Positions 1 to 13,989 of a stretch of DNA of 64,000 nt are shown here, one piece after another (position 1 is the first letter of the stretch; each line of letters starts with the position of its first letter). Under the pieces are notes generated by a model that saw nothing but the letters and a program-made list of their open reading frames with translations, was not told where the DNA came from and made no database searches. The stretch comes from Tubulanus polymorphus (taxonomy: Eukaryota; Nemertea; Palaeonemertea; Tubulaniformes; Tubulanidae), in contig NC_134031.1 in assembly GCF_964204645.1 (NCBI RefSeq), positions 3,207,001 to 3,271,000 on the forward strand, in the 5' to 3' direction. The position numbers and the translations under genes were made by a program.

Positions 1-304
1 AGAAACGTTGTACTTCGTTATATCAACTGAACAAAGACCGCTCTGAAAGGCCATCATATCACATCCTCGCTTGCCAGGGGTCCGGTATCACTCCCGAACT
101 CGCTTCCATCAGCCCCCTGGCCTCACGAAGCGTGATTTCATTACTGGCGCTGTTGCGCATGACGTCATATATCGATTTGCAAAATACTTCCTTGTTCAGT
201 AAAACGTTCGCTGATTGATCCATTAAAGGGGAAAACCAATAGAAGCCTAAAGTCGTTTGTTACAAGCGCTGTGATTGGTACGACCGGATTCTGGTCGGTT
301 AGTA

Positions 305-395
305 ACGACTACAACGACTCGTGAGGTCAAGGGGTTCGGCGAACAGCTTTAGCGTAGTGGGTTCGAATCCCTTGACGGGTGAAGATGCCATATCA
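305..395 (+). repeat. R2-like 3' end with B box
   Basis: GTGGGTTCGAATCCCTTGAC and GGGTGAAGATGCC resemble the end of R2. GTCAAGGG (328) and CCCTTGAC (368) form an 8-bp stem, but the rest does not fold as a tRNA, so this is not called as a tRNA gene. Confidence 0.4.
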
Positions 396-1980
396 GAGCT
401 TCACTTTAAAACTCAGATCCCTGTTCAGTTCCAACTAAATCGAACACGTATCCATGCACCCGCATGTTCGCTGCATGTTCGCTGGAACGAAAAAAATCTG
501 TATAATATTCGATTGAACTTGCAAAGTTTGACCGACCGCGGTTTCGAGGAAGCACGCAACCTTGATGAGGAAGTGTAAACCGCAGATAAGGATGGTTTTC
601 GCGATCAATGCCACATAAAACAACTGTGAGCGCGCTTTAGGTGACGAAATGGATCGTAAATCGTGGGATCAAGAGTAGCTTGTTTACCTTAAAGGCTTGT
701 CATGTACTCGCTGATCCCTCGGCCTCGCGTATATCGTATTATCAACGAAAAAACTTCCGTCCTAATGGGGTTTATATTGTGCGTTAATATTTTATAGTTG
801 TTCATAGAAAGTGCGGATGATCATGATCGAGTGCGATACAAATTGGCGACATCCAGAGCTGGTCGGGGATAACGCGTCAGTGACGAATAATAAGATAGTC
901 TAATTTGCCGTGACGTATGGCGCGTCTAGCGATTTATCGGCGACGTTAATATCGTTGAACACACGTACTGAAGGGTAAATCCCATGAGTTGAAAACATCG
1001 AAAGTATATTATAAATATAGAGTACCGTATATATATATAATGATTGTCCCATGTTTGTATTCGCAGAGGAGTTGATAGTCAGTCAGAGCATAGACGTCTT
1101 AAGTAAAACTAGTTTATACGTCCATGGTTGCAGTTTGTGAAATGCCAAACGAGCAACAGATTGCGATTGTCAAGTGAACCTGCACTTGATGATTTTTAAT
1201 GGATTTATTCCTCTAACGTTTCGAGGTTGTAACTAAACATCATCGTCAGAAAAACGAGAAAAAATATATTTGATATTAAATCCGTTTACCAGTCATGTTA
1301 TTGTCAACTTTGCTCGACTCTATTCGACAAACTCTTGGTCTTATAGACGGACCGATAGACGACCGACAACTTAAGCCGCCTGACCACTGGTCAGTTTTTA
1401 TTGTATTTGAGATAAATCCCGAAATCATCAGGTGGATTTACGCCCGATGTTAGCACACTCCGCCTCAATCGTGACCTAAAATGTACTTTCAAGTCTTCAA
1501 TAGAAAATTTATCTTGGTTATATTTTCTACGGTTTTGCGTGCGACGTATCGCCGTTGATGGATTCTCACGATAACGCGCCATCCATCACCATTCTATCCG
1601 TTGTTACTCGCCATTTCACACAATTTGCGTTGCAATTCGTTATTCGATATTTCGGCTGATTGCGACGATTTTAAAATGCGATCATCGCCGTTTAGCGTCG
1701 ATATCTGGAATTTAAACGCAGCGACCGCATGCGATACCGCAGCTAAATGTCATGTTTCACTGCTTCGACTCGTTATTCGGGCGCACTTACTTTTAAACGG
1801 CATTTTCTGACGCCGTAAAAAAAAACAGGTGCAATTTTTCTCTTTCAAATTGATAATCAAAGGTAAGTGAGTGAATCATCAATAACAAATGAAGATTGGC
1901 GTTTTCTGTGATTAATTAAATTTCATGATTCGCATTTTCTATTCAATGAATTTTCATGCAATTTGGATGATGAATTAGAA
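396..1980. other. No gene seen
   Basis: AT-rich non-coding sequence. Short frames only, with no paired splice signals; TATATATATAA near 1030 is a minor AT tract. Confidence 0.5.
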
Positions 1981-2060
1981 TATTGCGTGTTCTACGTCAT
2001 CAATATTGGGGATAGACTGGTTGCCGGTCAATATTACCATATAATCATATACGTCGTGTT
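1981..2060 (-). repeat. Element R1, partial copy 1
   Basis: The minus-strand version of the R1 core: near-CRE motif with TCTACGTCATCAATATTG on the plus strand, followed by GACTGGTTGCCGGTCAAT. It matches cores near 38.3, 39.1, 47.1 and 61.0 kb. Only the core is recognisable. Confidence 0.7.
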
Positions 2061-3270
2061 TGTACTAAAACTGCACAATCTGCGTCTGGAATTAATTCAT
2101 TAAGTTTGAGTCGTCGAAAAAAATCCTCGGACGGCTCGGCGATAAATCCATTAATGAAATTGCCTTTGCATAAACTGACCATTTGTCAAAATAATTGCTT
2201 CATGTGAAAAGACGAAGGAAAGGACTGTACTAAGATAGAGCGTCTCGCAATACATCAATTTAATCTCAATAGTGTATTGATATTGAAAGCGTCTCACGAC
2301 ACCGTTGAAGATATTCGGCGTAAAGAAAGAAGGAATTTAACAATAAGCTCCAATGATTTATGCGTTATCGAATTATGGTAAACATCGGGGCTCGTTTCAA
2401 ATTCCTCATCGTTTTAAGATCCATTCTTTACTAGGTTTTCAAACGGGTTAAAGGTATCCATGAATAATCTACATTTTTGTCTTTTTTCAACCAGCGGGTT
2501 TACACAATTGAGTAGTTGTTAGTCAATTATCGATCTATCAAACCAGCCCATGAGGTTAACTCATGATTTTTAAGCTTGAATAGGTCTCTAAAACCGGCTC
2601 CCGAAAACGTCTGCCACGGAACCGCTCGAGGCCGTGCTCTATACACGACCCGGGATTAGATTTCATTAAAGTTCATTTCGTGTCGGTAGATTTTAATCAA
2701 ATAGTCGTCTGCAGGCGATATTGACTTTCCGTGCGCAGTCTGATGTAATCACGGTTTTCTGCAGATGATTTACACAGCGGGACGCGCTTGATCAACACCG
2801 CGAATCTGCCGAAAAACCGACCATTATTTCGATCGGTTCGAAAAATCGCCACAATTAAACCAACAAAAAGTAACCGAACCCCATTAACAATGTGAGACTA
2901 GAATAAACAATAGAATAGATGAACGATGGAGAAGTTGAACCAGGGATGGGAGAGAGAATCTTCTGAGAGGTGTAAATAAGAGTAGCCTTTATCTGTTAGA
3001 TCGCCAGAAGTGCTTAACAGGAGACGGATATCATTTCCTGTAAATTCGCCCTGTTGCGTACATACGCGCGCTCGTAAAACTTTATTACAGAATAAGACCG
3101 AATTATCTAAAACCTTTTTAACTGTCGAACTCCACAGGAAAAACTCGCATGAACTTAGAACCATATATAAGAAACGGTTTGGAATTCTTTAAGATATCTT
3201 ACTGTAATTGTCATCTTTGCTGACATAACGCCTAAGTTCTGGATCTGATACGGACGTGTTTGCTTAGATT
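2061..3270. other. No gene seen
   Basis: Mixed non-coding sequence with a GC-rich patch near 2600-2660. The open frames around 2900-3190 lie on opposite strands and lack splice or start support. Confidence 0.5.
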
Positions 3271-3539
3271 TTATTGGCTGGCTGACTTGTAGGCTGGGGT
3301 GGCGCCACCGGCTGGAGCTATACCACCCGCTGGCAGAATAATGTCATTCTCTGTCGCAGCAAAGATGCTGATGGACATACGCACATCTTTCGTTTTCGAG
3401 CAAAAAATCTGAATCTGGATCTGAATCTGGTCATAGACCTTTGCACTGATTTCGGTATTTTTCCCCAAAGACTCGACCGGCGCTTCAGATTACTTAATCA
3501 GTCTCACCTGGGCGGTTTCATATTTCCGTTTCGGCTCCA
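3271..3539 (-). CDS. Candidate 3' coding fragments on the minus strand
   Basis: A minus-strand frame beginning TG GAG at 3539, after acceptor GATTTCAG, encodes [10 protein letters not shown]. It then either meets a donor (CAG|GTGAGA, 3508/3507) or continues to a TAA five codons later. Immediately downstream a separate frame (3468-3271) carries an IQ repeat and ends [20 protein letters not shown] before its stop. They could be alternative 3' ends of one gene, but the spacing between them is too short for a normal intron. Unrecognised. Confidence 0.22.
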
Positions 3540-3697
3540 CTGAAATCATTTTTGAATCGTCGCATCGCGCGATTCAGATTTCCACCGATAATGTGAATGT
3601 AGATAATCCGTAAGGCAACTACTTTCGATGTACATTCCGTCTCAAGAACTAAGATGTCTATTGATAATGGGTAATGTGATCGCACGTGTGGCTTGTT

Positions 3698-3945
<248 letters not shown>

Positions 3946-4042
3946 GACCCGGAAACCCAGTGGCACAGTCAATGTTTTTTAAGACCATCATAGTTCTATT
4001 ACCAATCTGACTTACCAGTAAACACATCTGGACTTCAAACAT

Positions 4043-7000
4043 GAATGCGCAAGCTCTGTGATCATGAGAAACATTGCCGCCAAATTAAGGCATATAAAGT
4101 TCGTTTCGTTTAAGAAAAGTATACTTGCTTATTGAAATTTGATGCACCTTTTGGTGTTGAAGCATGCAGGGCGCACTGCTAGGTCTAAATCATATACTTT
4201 TGGCTAAAGTCATGTTCGTAACTCCACATCTAATAACGTCAGGTTTGAATAGATGAAATAAACTACGAATTAATTCAATTTAATGAATCCAAATTCCTTT
4301 TCTATAACTTTTCTATGATGACGGGCACCTGTTCGAGTTTCTTAGAGCTTCCCCGATCAATCGACCGGATCAAGTTAAACCAGATATTGCTGTCGACTGC
4401 TTCAGAAGAATCAGATCTGTCGCACGTATCGCTCAACGCAACGGAAAGAAATCGAGTAAGAAATTGAAAAAAAAACTGAACAAAACAACTAGAAAATCAG
4501 GCGCCGCTTCGTCTAATACTTTGAATGAACTAATTTGCATACTTGAATCGTGCACGTTGAGTAACGATAACGAATCGTTTTAAGATTATTGACATTCGAC
4601 GCAAATCCCAGGGATTATTTCGTGTATCCATTCTGCGCTGCTGTTATGGTTCCGAACGGTTTTCTAAGACGTGCTCATATCCGGCTCGCTAAGACGTCCG
4701 CGATAAATCATTGCTGTCGTCGGACAATTATCAATCGGAACAACGTTTTTCGAAACCTTTTACCAGAATTATCGGATTCCGCGTGTGTCGCTAAGGTTTA
4801 AATTATGGGGGTTAATGTATCGGTCAACCAGGACAGCCGTGCCGGCGTCATACATCCGTGCCATAATACATACACGTATAATCACTTCCTATATCGGTGA
4901 CGAGATTGATCGAATATCATTTAGAACGAAGAAGGGGTTAGTTCAGCCCTCGCTTCGGCGAAGTGGACAGTCGCATGAAGTACGGACTGTCACGTCCTTG
5001 TTTGGCAATCCGTCGACGTCATAACGAGCGAAATTAACCGCCAAAGCATGCACGGACTAAGACGACGATTATACATCTTCCAAATTGGAAGTTTGAGGAA
5101 TTAAAGCTACGTATCTCGATGTAAAGGCCCGGCCTCGCAACCCTCTGATATCCGTACATACATTACAGTAGGCCTCGCATCGCTTCAGCTAAAATTTTCT
5201 TGAAGTCTTAAGATTACAAGGATTTTCATGTATATCTTCGTGTTGACTTGCTCTTTTTTCTTTTCCAACTGTATGCGTCACTTGCCATTAGTTACATGTA
5301 CTTATTTACAAGATGAATAGAAAAGTACCAAAATAGAATTCATCGAGAACTTCTTCATTCATCTACCGTCGACACGAATTATAGCGTCTAATTCCACTTA
5401 ATGTACGCATGAACCTTTTAGTTTTTTTTTGTCACTTAACATTTTCTTGTATAACTTTCAAGGAAATGAATACAACGCGAGTCAGGTACGTAGCAGCCTC
5501 GTGTTCTGCACCGATCTGGAGAAAGAGATTGAAAATATCAGACTGATTTCAAACTGGATTGCGTTGTTGTTTTTGCTCGCCGACGTGACGGAAGGGATGC
5601 ATGTTACACCGCGACAATTCGTTTGTCAGGCGGATGTGATTTTCCAAACGACAGGAAGTTCCATCGCGTAATGTAAACTCCAATCATCGAATTCCGCGTC
5701 AAGCCAACGAAATAAAAGAAAGAAAAGGAGAGGAAAATGATACGTTGGTTTCCAGAATAATGTTTAACATTTGCGCTTCAGAACTTCCGAAAGAAACGTT
5801 CCTCTTATTTCAATTATATAAAGAATCAAATCTACTTGTGACTTAGGTCCGGTAGCATGACCGAGCTCAAATGGTCAAATATGACCCGACAACTTCTGGA
5901 ACTTGAGATGCGCCGATGGGGTGTTTTAAGTTCGAAAGACCGATCTCATTACTTACGGGGCTAAATTTCTCGGCTAAATATAATCACTTCATGTGACACC
6001 GAACGAATGACGCAAGTGGAAATACGAAGCCGATGAAACTTTATTGCGAAACAATCACATAAATGTCAAGGTAAAGGCCTCACTAACTGTACCTAGTTAG
6101 TTCATCAGGCTCGTATAACGTTAATCTCCGTTACTGTTGTTAGAAATAAGAAGCTTTATACAACGGATTAGCGGGGATTACATTTACAACGTAATAGCAG
6201 CTTTTCTTAGAATGTAATTTGTGTTGATGGCATCTTAACGTATTTTTACTACGGCCTTTGACAGGGCGACACAGACATATTGTCATTTCTTCGTCCCGTT
6301 ACGTAGTATCAAGCCTATACTTATCCCATACTTGGGATGTCAGGAATTATACGTACTTCGACTAATGTACGCTCAAGTTCCCAGCCTCAGCCCTCTACTG
6401 TGGCTAAATCGAAATTCGAAATATTCTAAGGTGAAGGTCACGTATAGCTATCGCCTGCGAATGAAATCGATTTAGCGTCGACGAATTTGTTGTTCTTGTT
6501 TACTCGGAGCATTTAATATCGCGTTTTTCGTCGGGTCGCGAGACTTCACGAGAGCAAACGAGGTCGCGTCGCATTAATCAGCGGGACGCGTCAACGCCCA
6601 TTAATTAGCACACCCGCCATAGACGAACAAACTGCCGACTGTAAGAAATTTATCAGCCTTCGATAATTCGAATCGAAAAAAATTATATCTCTCAGATTCA
6701 TTTGCGGTTGCGTTGACGCAGTTTAGCATTTATAACGAAAGGCAGTTTTGAATATTCGATTTTTTGCCGACGAATCTCAACCGAAAAGAAGTATCGATGA
6801 AGCCAAATTATAGGGGTTTACTCGTAGCTGTAATTTCATCTACTGAAGTTATCGTCGCAGAAAGAGCTAGTTACCCGATCTCTAATTACGGGATATTTTT
6901 TGTCTCTATTTTCGAGGAAACAATTTTTAAGCAAAGAGAAGGAAAAGGATCCGTTCGATAACGAGAAAAATTGCAAAGCATACGCGATAGGTCATTGTTT

Positions 7001-8639
7001 GCTTTAGGGTTGTTCGTTGAGATTATGAAAAATGCCGATTCGATTTAAACGGTATACAGAAATAATGTGCCAGCCAAAAATGAATCTCCAAGGAGTACTA
7101 AGTCCCGGGACGAAAATATCCCAATTTTCTAAGTAGGAAAATTTCCCGACCTTTTTCTCAAAACATATCAAAATTTGGATATTTCTCCCTGGAGCATATT
7201 TTCCCAGGTGATTATCTTCTGCGAATTTTTCATGGCATATTATTTACATTCTATCTAAACATTTTATATTTAAATATTCTTAACATTCGTACATTTTGAG
7301 ACGCCCACGGTTTGTTGATGTATCAGCCAGGTCAGACTAAAACGTCTTGAGACGACGACATATGCGATATCTCAGTACGGAGAAATTTAATTGGAAAATC
7401 CAATTGATTCGACCCTAGTGACTAGTGATATCAAAATAGTTGAAAGGTCGCTATGTATAGCTTGTTGAATTTATCATTATCGAAACGCGGGAGCTATTCG
7501 ACTCTGACGATCAGAGAAATGCGGAAATCAGCATTCTGAATCAAAGAACAGATTTTGAACGGCGGACCAAAAATTCTGATCATTTTAGAGGAATTGGAAG
7601 AATTAGAGGTGGATCCAGCCTAGGTTTCTGAGTACTGCTCAACGAACATACCTATATCATAGCACGGAATCTGAAATTTGGAATGAACTTTGGCTTTGAG
7701 ATGCAATCTAAGCACATTTTGAGGCATCGAATCGATCCTTATCCAAAAAAATATACGATTTTGACTTTGGGTTTGGTTTTAGTTGGAAGTTGAAGCTTTA
7801 GATATTTTATTTTTCTTGACAAGTCAAAGGAAACGACACGAGTAAAATGTGATAACTCGCAGCCTCGTAAAACCGATATGGCATTCGTTTCATAATTGAT
7901 CAAACGTTTTTCCCCGTTCGTTCACCGGCCGTAAATTTCCAGCGAACGGAATTTCCAATACTTAGGGAGAACGGGTTCAGACGCGCCGCATACCCGAGGG
8001 ACGGGGAGAGAAACGATTAAATTATAGAAACAAATCATTTGTTTTTTGCTTGCCGTGTCTGCGTGCCGTGTAACCGTGGTGGAAATAGAGCATCGCGTCT
8101 CGAGGAGGCGGCACGAAACATAAAAATATCCGAGCGAAATAATCAACTACCTTAAGAAGGTCTAAATTGAATCAACTACCTTGAGAAGGTCAATCATTTC
8201 TCTGAGACGTCGCCGATATTGTTGGACAGCATATCGTCAACACAAAAATCAGTCATTTTTAGATAAACTTATCCATAAATCTATTGAACGCCAAACTCAG
8301 TTAGAGCATTACTAATTAACAAGTTAACGGCTTCTTTTCCCTCATTGAGGAAAGCGTTTCGACTCTACCGCCACCGGGGCTTTACCGACGACCACTCCTC
8401 TTGTGTCTCTATCCAGGGATTGAAAGTTACTTAGCTGACATAATTGGGACAAGGGGTAAATACCGCTTAGGGAATGTCTTGCAACACTTGCTGAGATTCT
8501 GCTCTTCATGAATTTATCATATTCTTATGACTTGTATATTATATTACTCAAAGGTGGATAAAGATATATTGAATTGAATTATGAATTCATATTGCGTTAT
8601 GATTTTGTCATTGGTTGCTACTACTTGTGGTCAGGACTA
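4043..8639. other. No assembled gene; one weak exon candidate
   Basis: Apart from the candidate at 5429-5671, I see only short frames. CAACTACCTTAAGAAGGTC (8144) is directly repeated as CAACTACCTTGAGAAGGTC (8173). Confidence 0.5.
5429..5671 (+). CDS. Candidate microexon or short coding fragment
   Basis: After ATAACTTTCAAG, the frame GNEYNASQ runs to a consensus donor CAG|GTACGT, about 25 nt. If the donor is not used the frame stays open a further 61 codons with G/C-ending codon use, to TAA near 5671. Unrecognised and without partner exons. Confidence 0.18.
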   Translation: MSLNIFLYNFQGNEYNASQVRSSLVFCTDLEKEIENIRLISNWIALLFLLADVTEGMHVTPRQFVCQADVIFQTTGSSIA

Positions 8640-8850
8640 ATGATAGAAGGCACTATAGTTCGGTCTTGACGCATTCCAGTTTTCGGCCATCTTGAAACTT
8701 GGTCCGAACTACAGCGACCGCGCTTAATCCCGTGTTCGACCGTTTCCGGAATACAATTCCGACTAACTGACACTCGGTTTCGCTTAGTTCGCGAATAGTC
8801 GACTAACTGGATATCCGAAGTTCGCCCTCGATGATCAGTTCCATCCGATT
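8640..8850 (+). repeat. Element R3, copy 1
   Basis: CGGCCATCTTGAAACTTGGTCCG, an ACTACAGCGACC segment, and TAGTCGACTAACTGGATA with CCGAAGTTCGCC near the end. It matches copies at 14.2 and 36.9 kb. Confidence 0.7.
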
Positions 8851-9727
8851 GCGGAGGAAATTATTTAGATTACGTACAGTTAACGAGGTCCTCCAAAGGA
8901 ATTGTATAAAGCTCTGGTAAAATCTAGCTATATATATATGGGTTACGGGTTTAGGTAATTGTATCGACTGCCCTGTAATAGCCGTCCGGCTATGTCAAAC
9001 GCCATCTCAATCAAACGGTCATCTAAAGCAATAATAATGATCGCCCGTTGTATCGCAGCCGATCAAAACCCGAATCGCTATCATTATTCAAAGATTACTC
9101 GAAGCGACCACAACAATTCCGAGCACCGCAATCCGATGAATGATGATGGATGTTGGGTTGATATCGATAGCGAGTGATTGATTCTGGTGCGCTTCAAAAT
9201 CACTGGATGAATACGCACCGCGTGTGAGTGATCGGAGGAGAGTGAACGCGTTATGAATTCATGTAGATTTCGATTGGACACAAAGAAATCCTCGGTAGGG
9301 CATAATTATAGTGAATTCGTGGGTGAAGTTGCTTTTCCCCGATTGAAACCCATCGGCAACTGTGTAAAATAAATACAAGAGCATCCATCGCCAAACCCTT
9401 AACAGAAACGTCGCATGCTCACGTTTTCATTTTCAATTTTTTTCACATCTAACCCTATTGGATACAAGAGTGGATGTATATTATAAAGCTAGTGAATTCA
9501 GCCAGATTTTGATATCAAGAATGATATTCGTAAACTTGAATTACAACCATGCTGATGAAACACTGTCCGTGTTGTGAAGGAAAATCCCACACTTATCATG
9601 AAAAAAAGGTCGGCGAAAAGGTCTCATTGAGCTAATGGTTTATACAACGTTTCGTCTTATATCCTTATATACATCTTTAGGAATATTGTATTCATTATCA
9701 ACTACCGGTACATCCTAACAGTCAACT

Positions 9728-10039
9728 TCAAGAATACCGTATTCCATGGGCAAGGCAAAAGTTTACGCAACGTTTCTCCTCTAAATTTCTTATAGCCATC
9801 TCTAAGAAATCTGAAGGTATTGTAACCTTCGTATTTCTGTTTTCAGGATTCGGTATTGTAAAGTGTTGGAGTTGCTGTATTACCACAGCTTCAGACCATA
9901 TATCGTTGGGACGGCGCTTGTCGAATGTCCGCTTTTGATTGATCAATCGTGTACGGAAAGAAATCCCGGTAAATGCAAGCCACCAGTCAGCAAAACAAAA
10001 TGACGGAAATAAAACAAACTGTTGAATTGCACGGTATTG
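9728..10039 (-). pseudogene. AT-biased open reading frame, unrecognised
   Basis: A minus-strand frame is open for 103 codons between a TAG (10040-10042) and a TGA (9728-9730). It lacks an ATG; the first possible non-ATG start is a TTG at 9946. The C-terminal part reads like protein (KRRPNDIWSEAVVIQQL, then IPNPENRNTKV and FLEMAIRNLEEKRC). It uses ATA heavily for Ile and A/T-ending codons, unlike the cadherin gene, which suggests a mobile-element or pseudogene remnant. No splice sites are obvious. Chance openness cannot be excluded. Confidence 0.25.
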
Positions 10040-11599
10040 CTAAGTGCATGCTTTTGGTTCTTTTATCCAACTGCAATCAAATCAGACCATATTTTTGTAG
10101 AAAACTAAAGCAGAATAACAAAAAAATCCGCCTGGTGTTTACATGTACACTCGTAATGAAAACAATCGAAATAAAATCATATATCTATGATTGATTTGCT
10201 AGCTAACTAAACATCGTTTTTTCTATGCAATAGGAATTATTGGCGCGACGTAATCAGTTTTCATTTGTTACGCTATGAAATTAGACTAGACGGGTTTAGG
10301 CCTCATCACTAGCGGAAAATGCGTTCGTGTTAGAACTTAACCACTGTATATATAACGCGTAGAAACCACTGCTGTTTTTGGCCCGGATCCTCAGACTTTT
10401 CGATTTATTGGCCATGGAATCTAGTCGGACCATTTAGAAATTATGTGGTAAATGCCGATACCCGCGGAGACTGTACCCGCGGATAATACCAGGAACTATT
10501 GAATACAGGGCCATTGTAATGGCGTGTATAGCGCATATTGAAATTCCGCTCTCTGATTGGCTGAGATTTTTGGTGCTACCGTTTGGCCGATTTTCCATCC
10601 GCAGCGACAGTAGCTGGTACACAGTTTCGTATTAATCTTGTTCATATGTTGTGTACCGATATTCAACTACATTCATCTTTGTACTACATGACAATATCAT
10701 TATTCTATGTATATGCTGTAACACTCGAATTGTCTTTCGTAAATGAGTCCGACCAAGAGTTTGTCGAATAAAGTTAAATAAAGAAAGAACTCAGCTAATT
10801 AGTTTCAGGTAAGTTTCACGGCTCATTCTACAAGGGGAAGGTTTGTCTTTTCAATTAGGCTTCTGATCTACGAGATCCGAAATTCGATGTAAAAAGGAAA
10901 GAACTCGCTTGTAAGTTCTATTTCCGATTGAAATTAATTTCACCGGGATGGCAGACGCGCACACATTAGCTGTGTTGTTTACAACATGCGTTCAACCGAA
11001 CGATTCGAAATTCAAAACACCTGAATGCGATAAGTTAGAAAAAATGGCCTCGGTACTTACTTGAATAACGAGCTACAGCTAGATTCGATAGTTTGGAAAC
11101 TCCACGCGCGTCTGCTAGTTCGGAACTAATGAGATAGCTGATCCGCTAAGATGAGTCTATTGATAGACCGGGTCTAATCCTTCGCGTGTGATGTTCCTTC
11201 GCCAACTTACGCAACAATCCTCGCCATTCGCACGGAGATATTTTCTCTTAAGAAAAATAATGTTTTTACCAAATTCGAAAAGCTCCTTCCGTACCAAGCA
11301 GCTTTACTTTTAGTCAGAAAGTAAATTTCTCGCTGAAGATTAGCTACTTGAAATGAACTGAACTACTTCAGACGGTGAGCGGGTGTATCAAAGTATTCGC
11401 AGTACTTGTAACGATAAGTTTTCGGCTTGTACAAAATCACTTTTTGGCCAAACGATGACCTGTCCAAACTAGCTTCTGTCCTCGCGGTAACCTTGTCTTT
11501 ACTAATTATTCGCGCGGTTCGAATTAACTATGTTAATCATGCCAGTCGTTAACCGTAGAGTTTGACTAATTTCTGTCCGTCCCTCGCCCACGGAGCGCA

Positions 11600-11872
11600 T
11601 AAGGAGTCGGTCGGCTCTTCAGTCTCTGTGTTCGTTACCGCGTTCGTTCCGAGCTCTTTTATCCGCGGCGATGTAAAATTCAATCGGATCTCATCATCAT
11701 CCGCCGAGCAACAACTCGCGCGCGGTGCGACCGTGAACTAAAAACAACGAACTGCCAGGATTTACTTCCATCCGGTCCCGCGAGCCAAACGAGCAATCAA
11801 GCGATCAAGTCAATATTTCGGGAAAAAAATATTTCTCAGATTTCCATGCGTCGTCACGCTTTTCTGCCTACG
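11600..11872 (+). promoter_or_regulatory. Possible promoter and non-coding first exon
   Basis: A GC-rich island in AT-rich DNA contains an initiator-like CTTCAGTCTC near 11620, GTTCG-rich sequence after it, and a consensus donor (GCCTAC|GTGAGT) at 11871-11872. No ATG-started frame spans it, so it would be 5' UTR of a plus-strand gene. I found no matching downstream exon. Confidence 0.25.
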
Positions 11873-13989
11873 TGAGTTTATTTTCAATTCGTCAATATCG
11901 CCCGTGACTGACTATGGGAAAGATGCTGATTTGATTTGATCAATTCCATTTCTATCTCAAATTTGCCTCCCATTCACACGGTAATGTTGACTTTTATGAA
12001 TGAATCATACGGCATGATACCATTGATTGAATACCATTTGTATTCCAACTGTTGTACAGAAAGTCTAAATTCACGAAGACTCGTTTTTTGCGACCGATCT
12101 CTTAGGATATTTACACATTTCGGTTTGGACTTTAAAGGTTATTCTGTGAATATATCTAATAAATTCGGGTTTCTTGTTGGGACATTCCGGTGTATGCACC
12201 ACACCCAGTAAAACGTGAGAATTCGAATTGCATCGGTTATTCTGATAGGTGTTTAACAAGTGATAATCGTGCAGTAAACACCACGCCCAGGAATCCGTTC
12301 CAAACGACAGTGACAAGCAGTAATAGCCTCATTCGATCTTCATTTAAGATGCACTCGCGTCACTGGGTGCAAAACCGTCACCAGATGGCACCAGTTTTGA
12401 ATGCAATCTAATCCAGTAAATATTTATCGTTGAGATGAAAGTGTTGTACAACAGTAGCGAGAAGAAATGACAACCAAAAATACTCTATATAATAACGACT
12501 GATCAATAAGAATTCTGATTTTGAAAAAAAGAACCCATATTGAGTTATATATGTTTGTATTTGTATATCCTTATAGAAAAATAAGTCAGGATGAATAAGA
12601 TTATCTTATCTTACCTTAGTCGACAGAAACTTTCTGATGAAAAAATTTGAAAATGTCTCGTTCTAAACGAGAGGATCTTTGACTTATTGGTCAAGAAATA
12701 GATGGTCCACGTGACCTTTATATTTGCAGACGGTACACGCGTTAGCCTTGAGTTTCTTACGGTCCCGCACCCGACAGACGTCTGTGCCTCGGGGGTATCG
12801 ACATAGTTTTGTCACAAATGAATACCATCTTGTCGAATGGCTTGTAGCGCAGTCAACGACAAATAGATCGATTTAGTCGAATTTGCCTTAAACACCATCC
12901 ATATGAGTAAATAGTATGTGACAAATATCCTTTGGCCGATCATGAATTCGATATTGCGGAATAGTTCAAAAACTGGAAAAGTTTCTCTGAATGCTAACTT
13001 ACTCGTTCGACCAAAGCCGCACCGTCCTCTGAGATTTCGACGGTCGCTTCTTCTGAGCTGCCGTTCATTTATGTTTCGACGACGATGCCGCTGTTACAAG
13101 AAACAAAACGCGGGCTCAAATAATTGAAAAACAAAAAGTGAGACGATTGCTTGGATATCGTGTTTGGACTAGGAAGAAAAAAGTTCAGATTGCCTTGTCA
13201 ACGCATGAAGCCGACGCGTCGACGAGAAGAACAACGGAAAGACGATTGCGATGTGATTTGTAAGCTACAATGCGTACGTACTCGAAATGTCATAATAGCC
13301 GCGATCATTTTGGCCCGAATTAAACCAAACTCCGGTCAACAAATTTGGCCCGTGGCTTACTAAAATCTGCTTCTATACGTCACACTGTCGCGACATATCA
13401 TCTATGACGGCACGAAAGAATGGTGGCTACTTGATCGGCCAGCTCTTAAAGGATGCCAAAGAGTGGACCATGTGGCTGGTATAACATCAAATCACTCACT
13501 ATAATGTTTATTATGTCACGTTCTACGGTCGGGTCCTACAGTCCGTGTTGTAGTAAATCCTACAGTTCGTAGTTCATCGTTCAATCAAATAAACGCATAA
13601 ATACAGATCATCATTTGTCTAAAACATGGGTTCGTCTGCGGGAATCGAAATCTGTGACAGAAACGGAAATGGTTGCTGCCTGATTTTTTCGCCCCGATGT
13701 TTCATTATCTGAACAGAAACAGAGCGTTTGTTACCGATAATGAACGTGTTTGTAGCGTATGCGAATTATCGGTCTAGTAACGACCCACTCATCCGAAAAC
13801 GACGGAGCGCAACGAATCGGAGTAATACGCTTATAGCATCCTTTCACTTGTAACGCGTAACATTTTTTCGAGTGATTCTGAAACGCATATCGGGTATCAT
13901 ACCTGATATAACGGACTGGCAGATGTGGCGAAGGTTTTCCTAACGTTAAAAAAAACTTTGAGTTCTCTTCGTTTTTCGATTATATGTTG

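Larger units (their letters stand above)
8851..13989. other. Mostly empty; contains the 9.7 kb ORF and possible 11.6 kb promoter
   Basis: Outside these two entries there is a strong donor context at 10806 (TTTCAG|GTAAGT) preceded by AT-rich sequence without a coding frame, and a minus donor near 11060. Neither yields an exon I can support. Confidence 0.45.

Noticed and set aside
305-395. tRNA gene
   Set aside because: A B box and an 8-bp stem are present, but no D-arm, anticodon arm or full acceptor stem; it looks like the end of a tRNA-like repeat.
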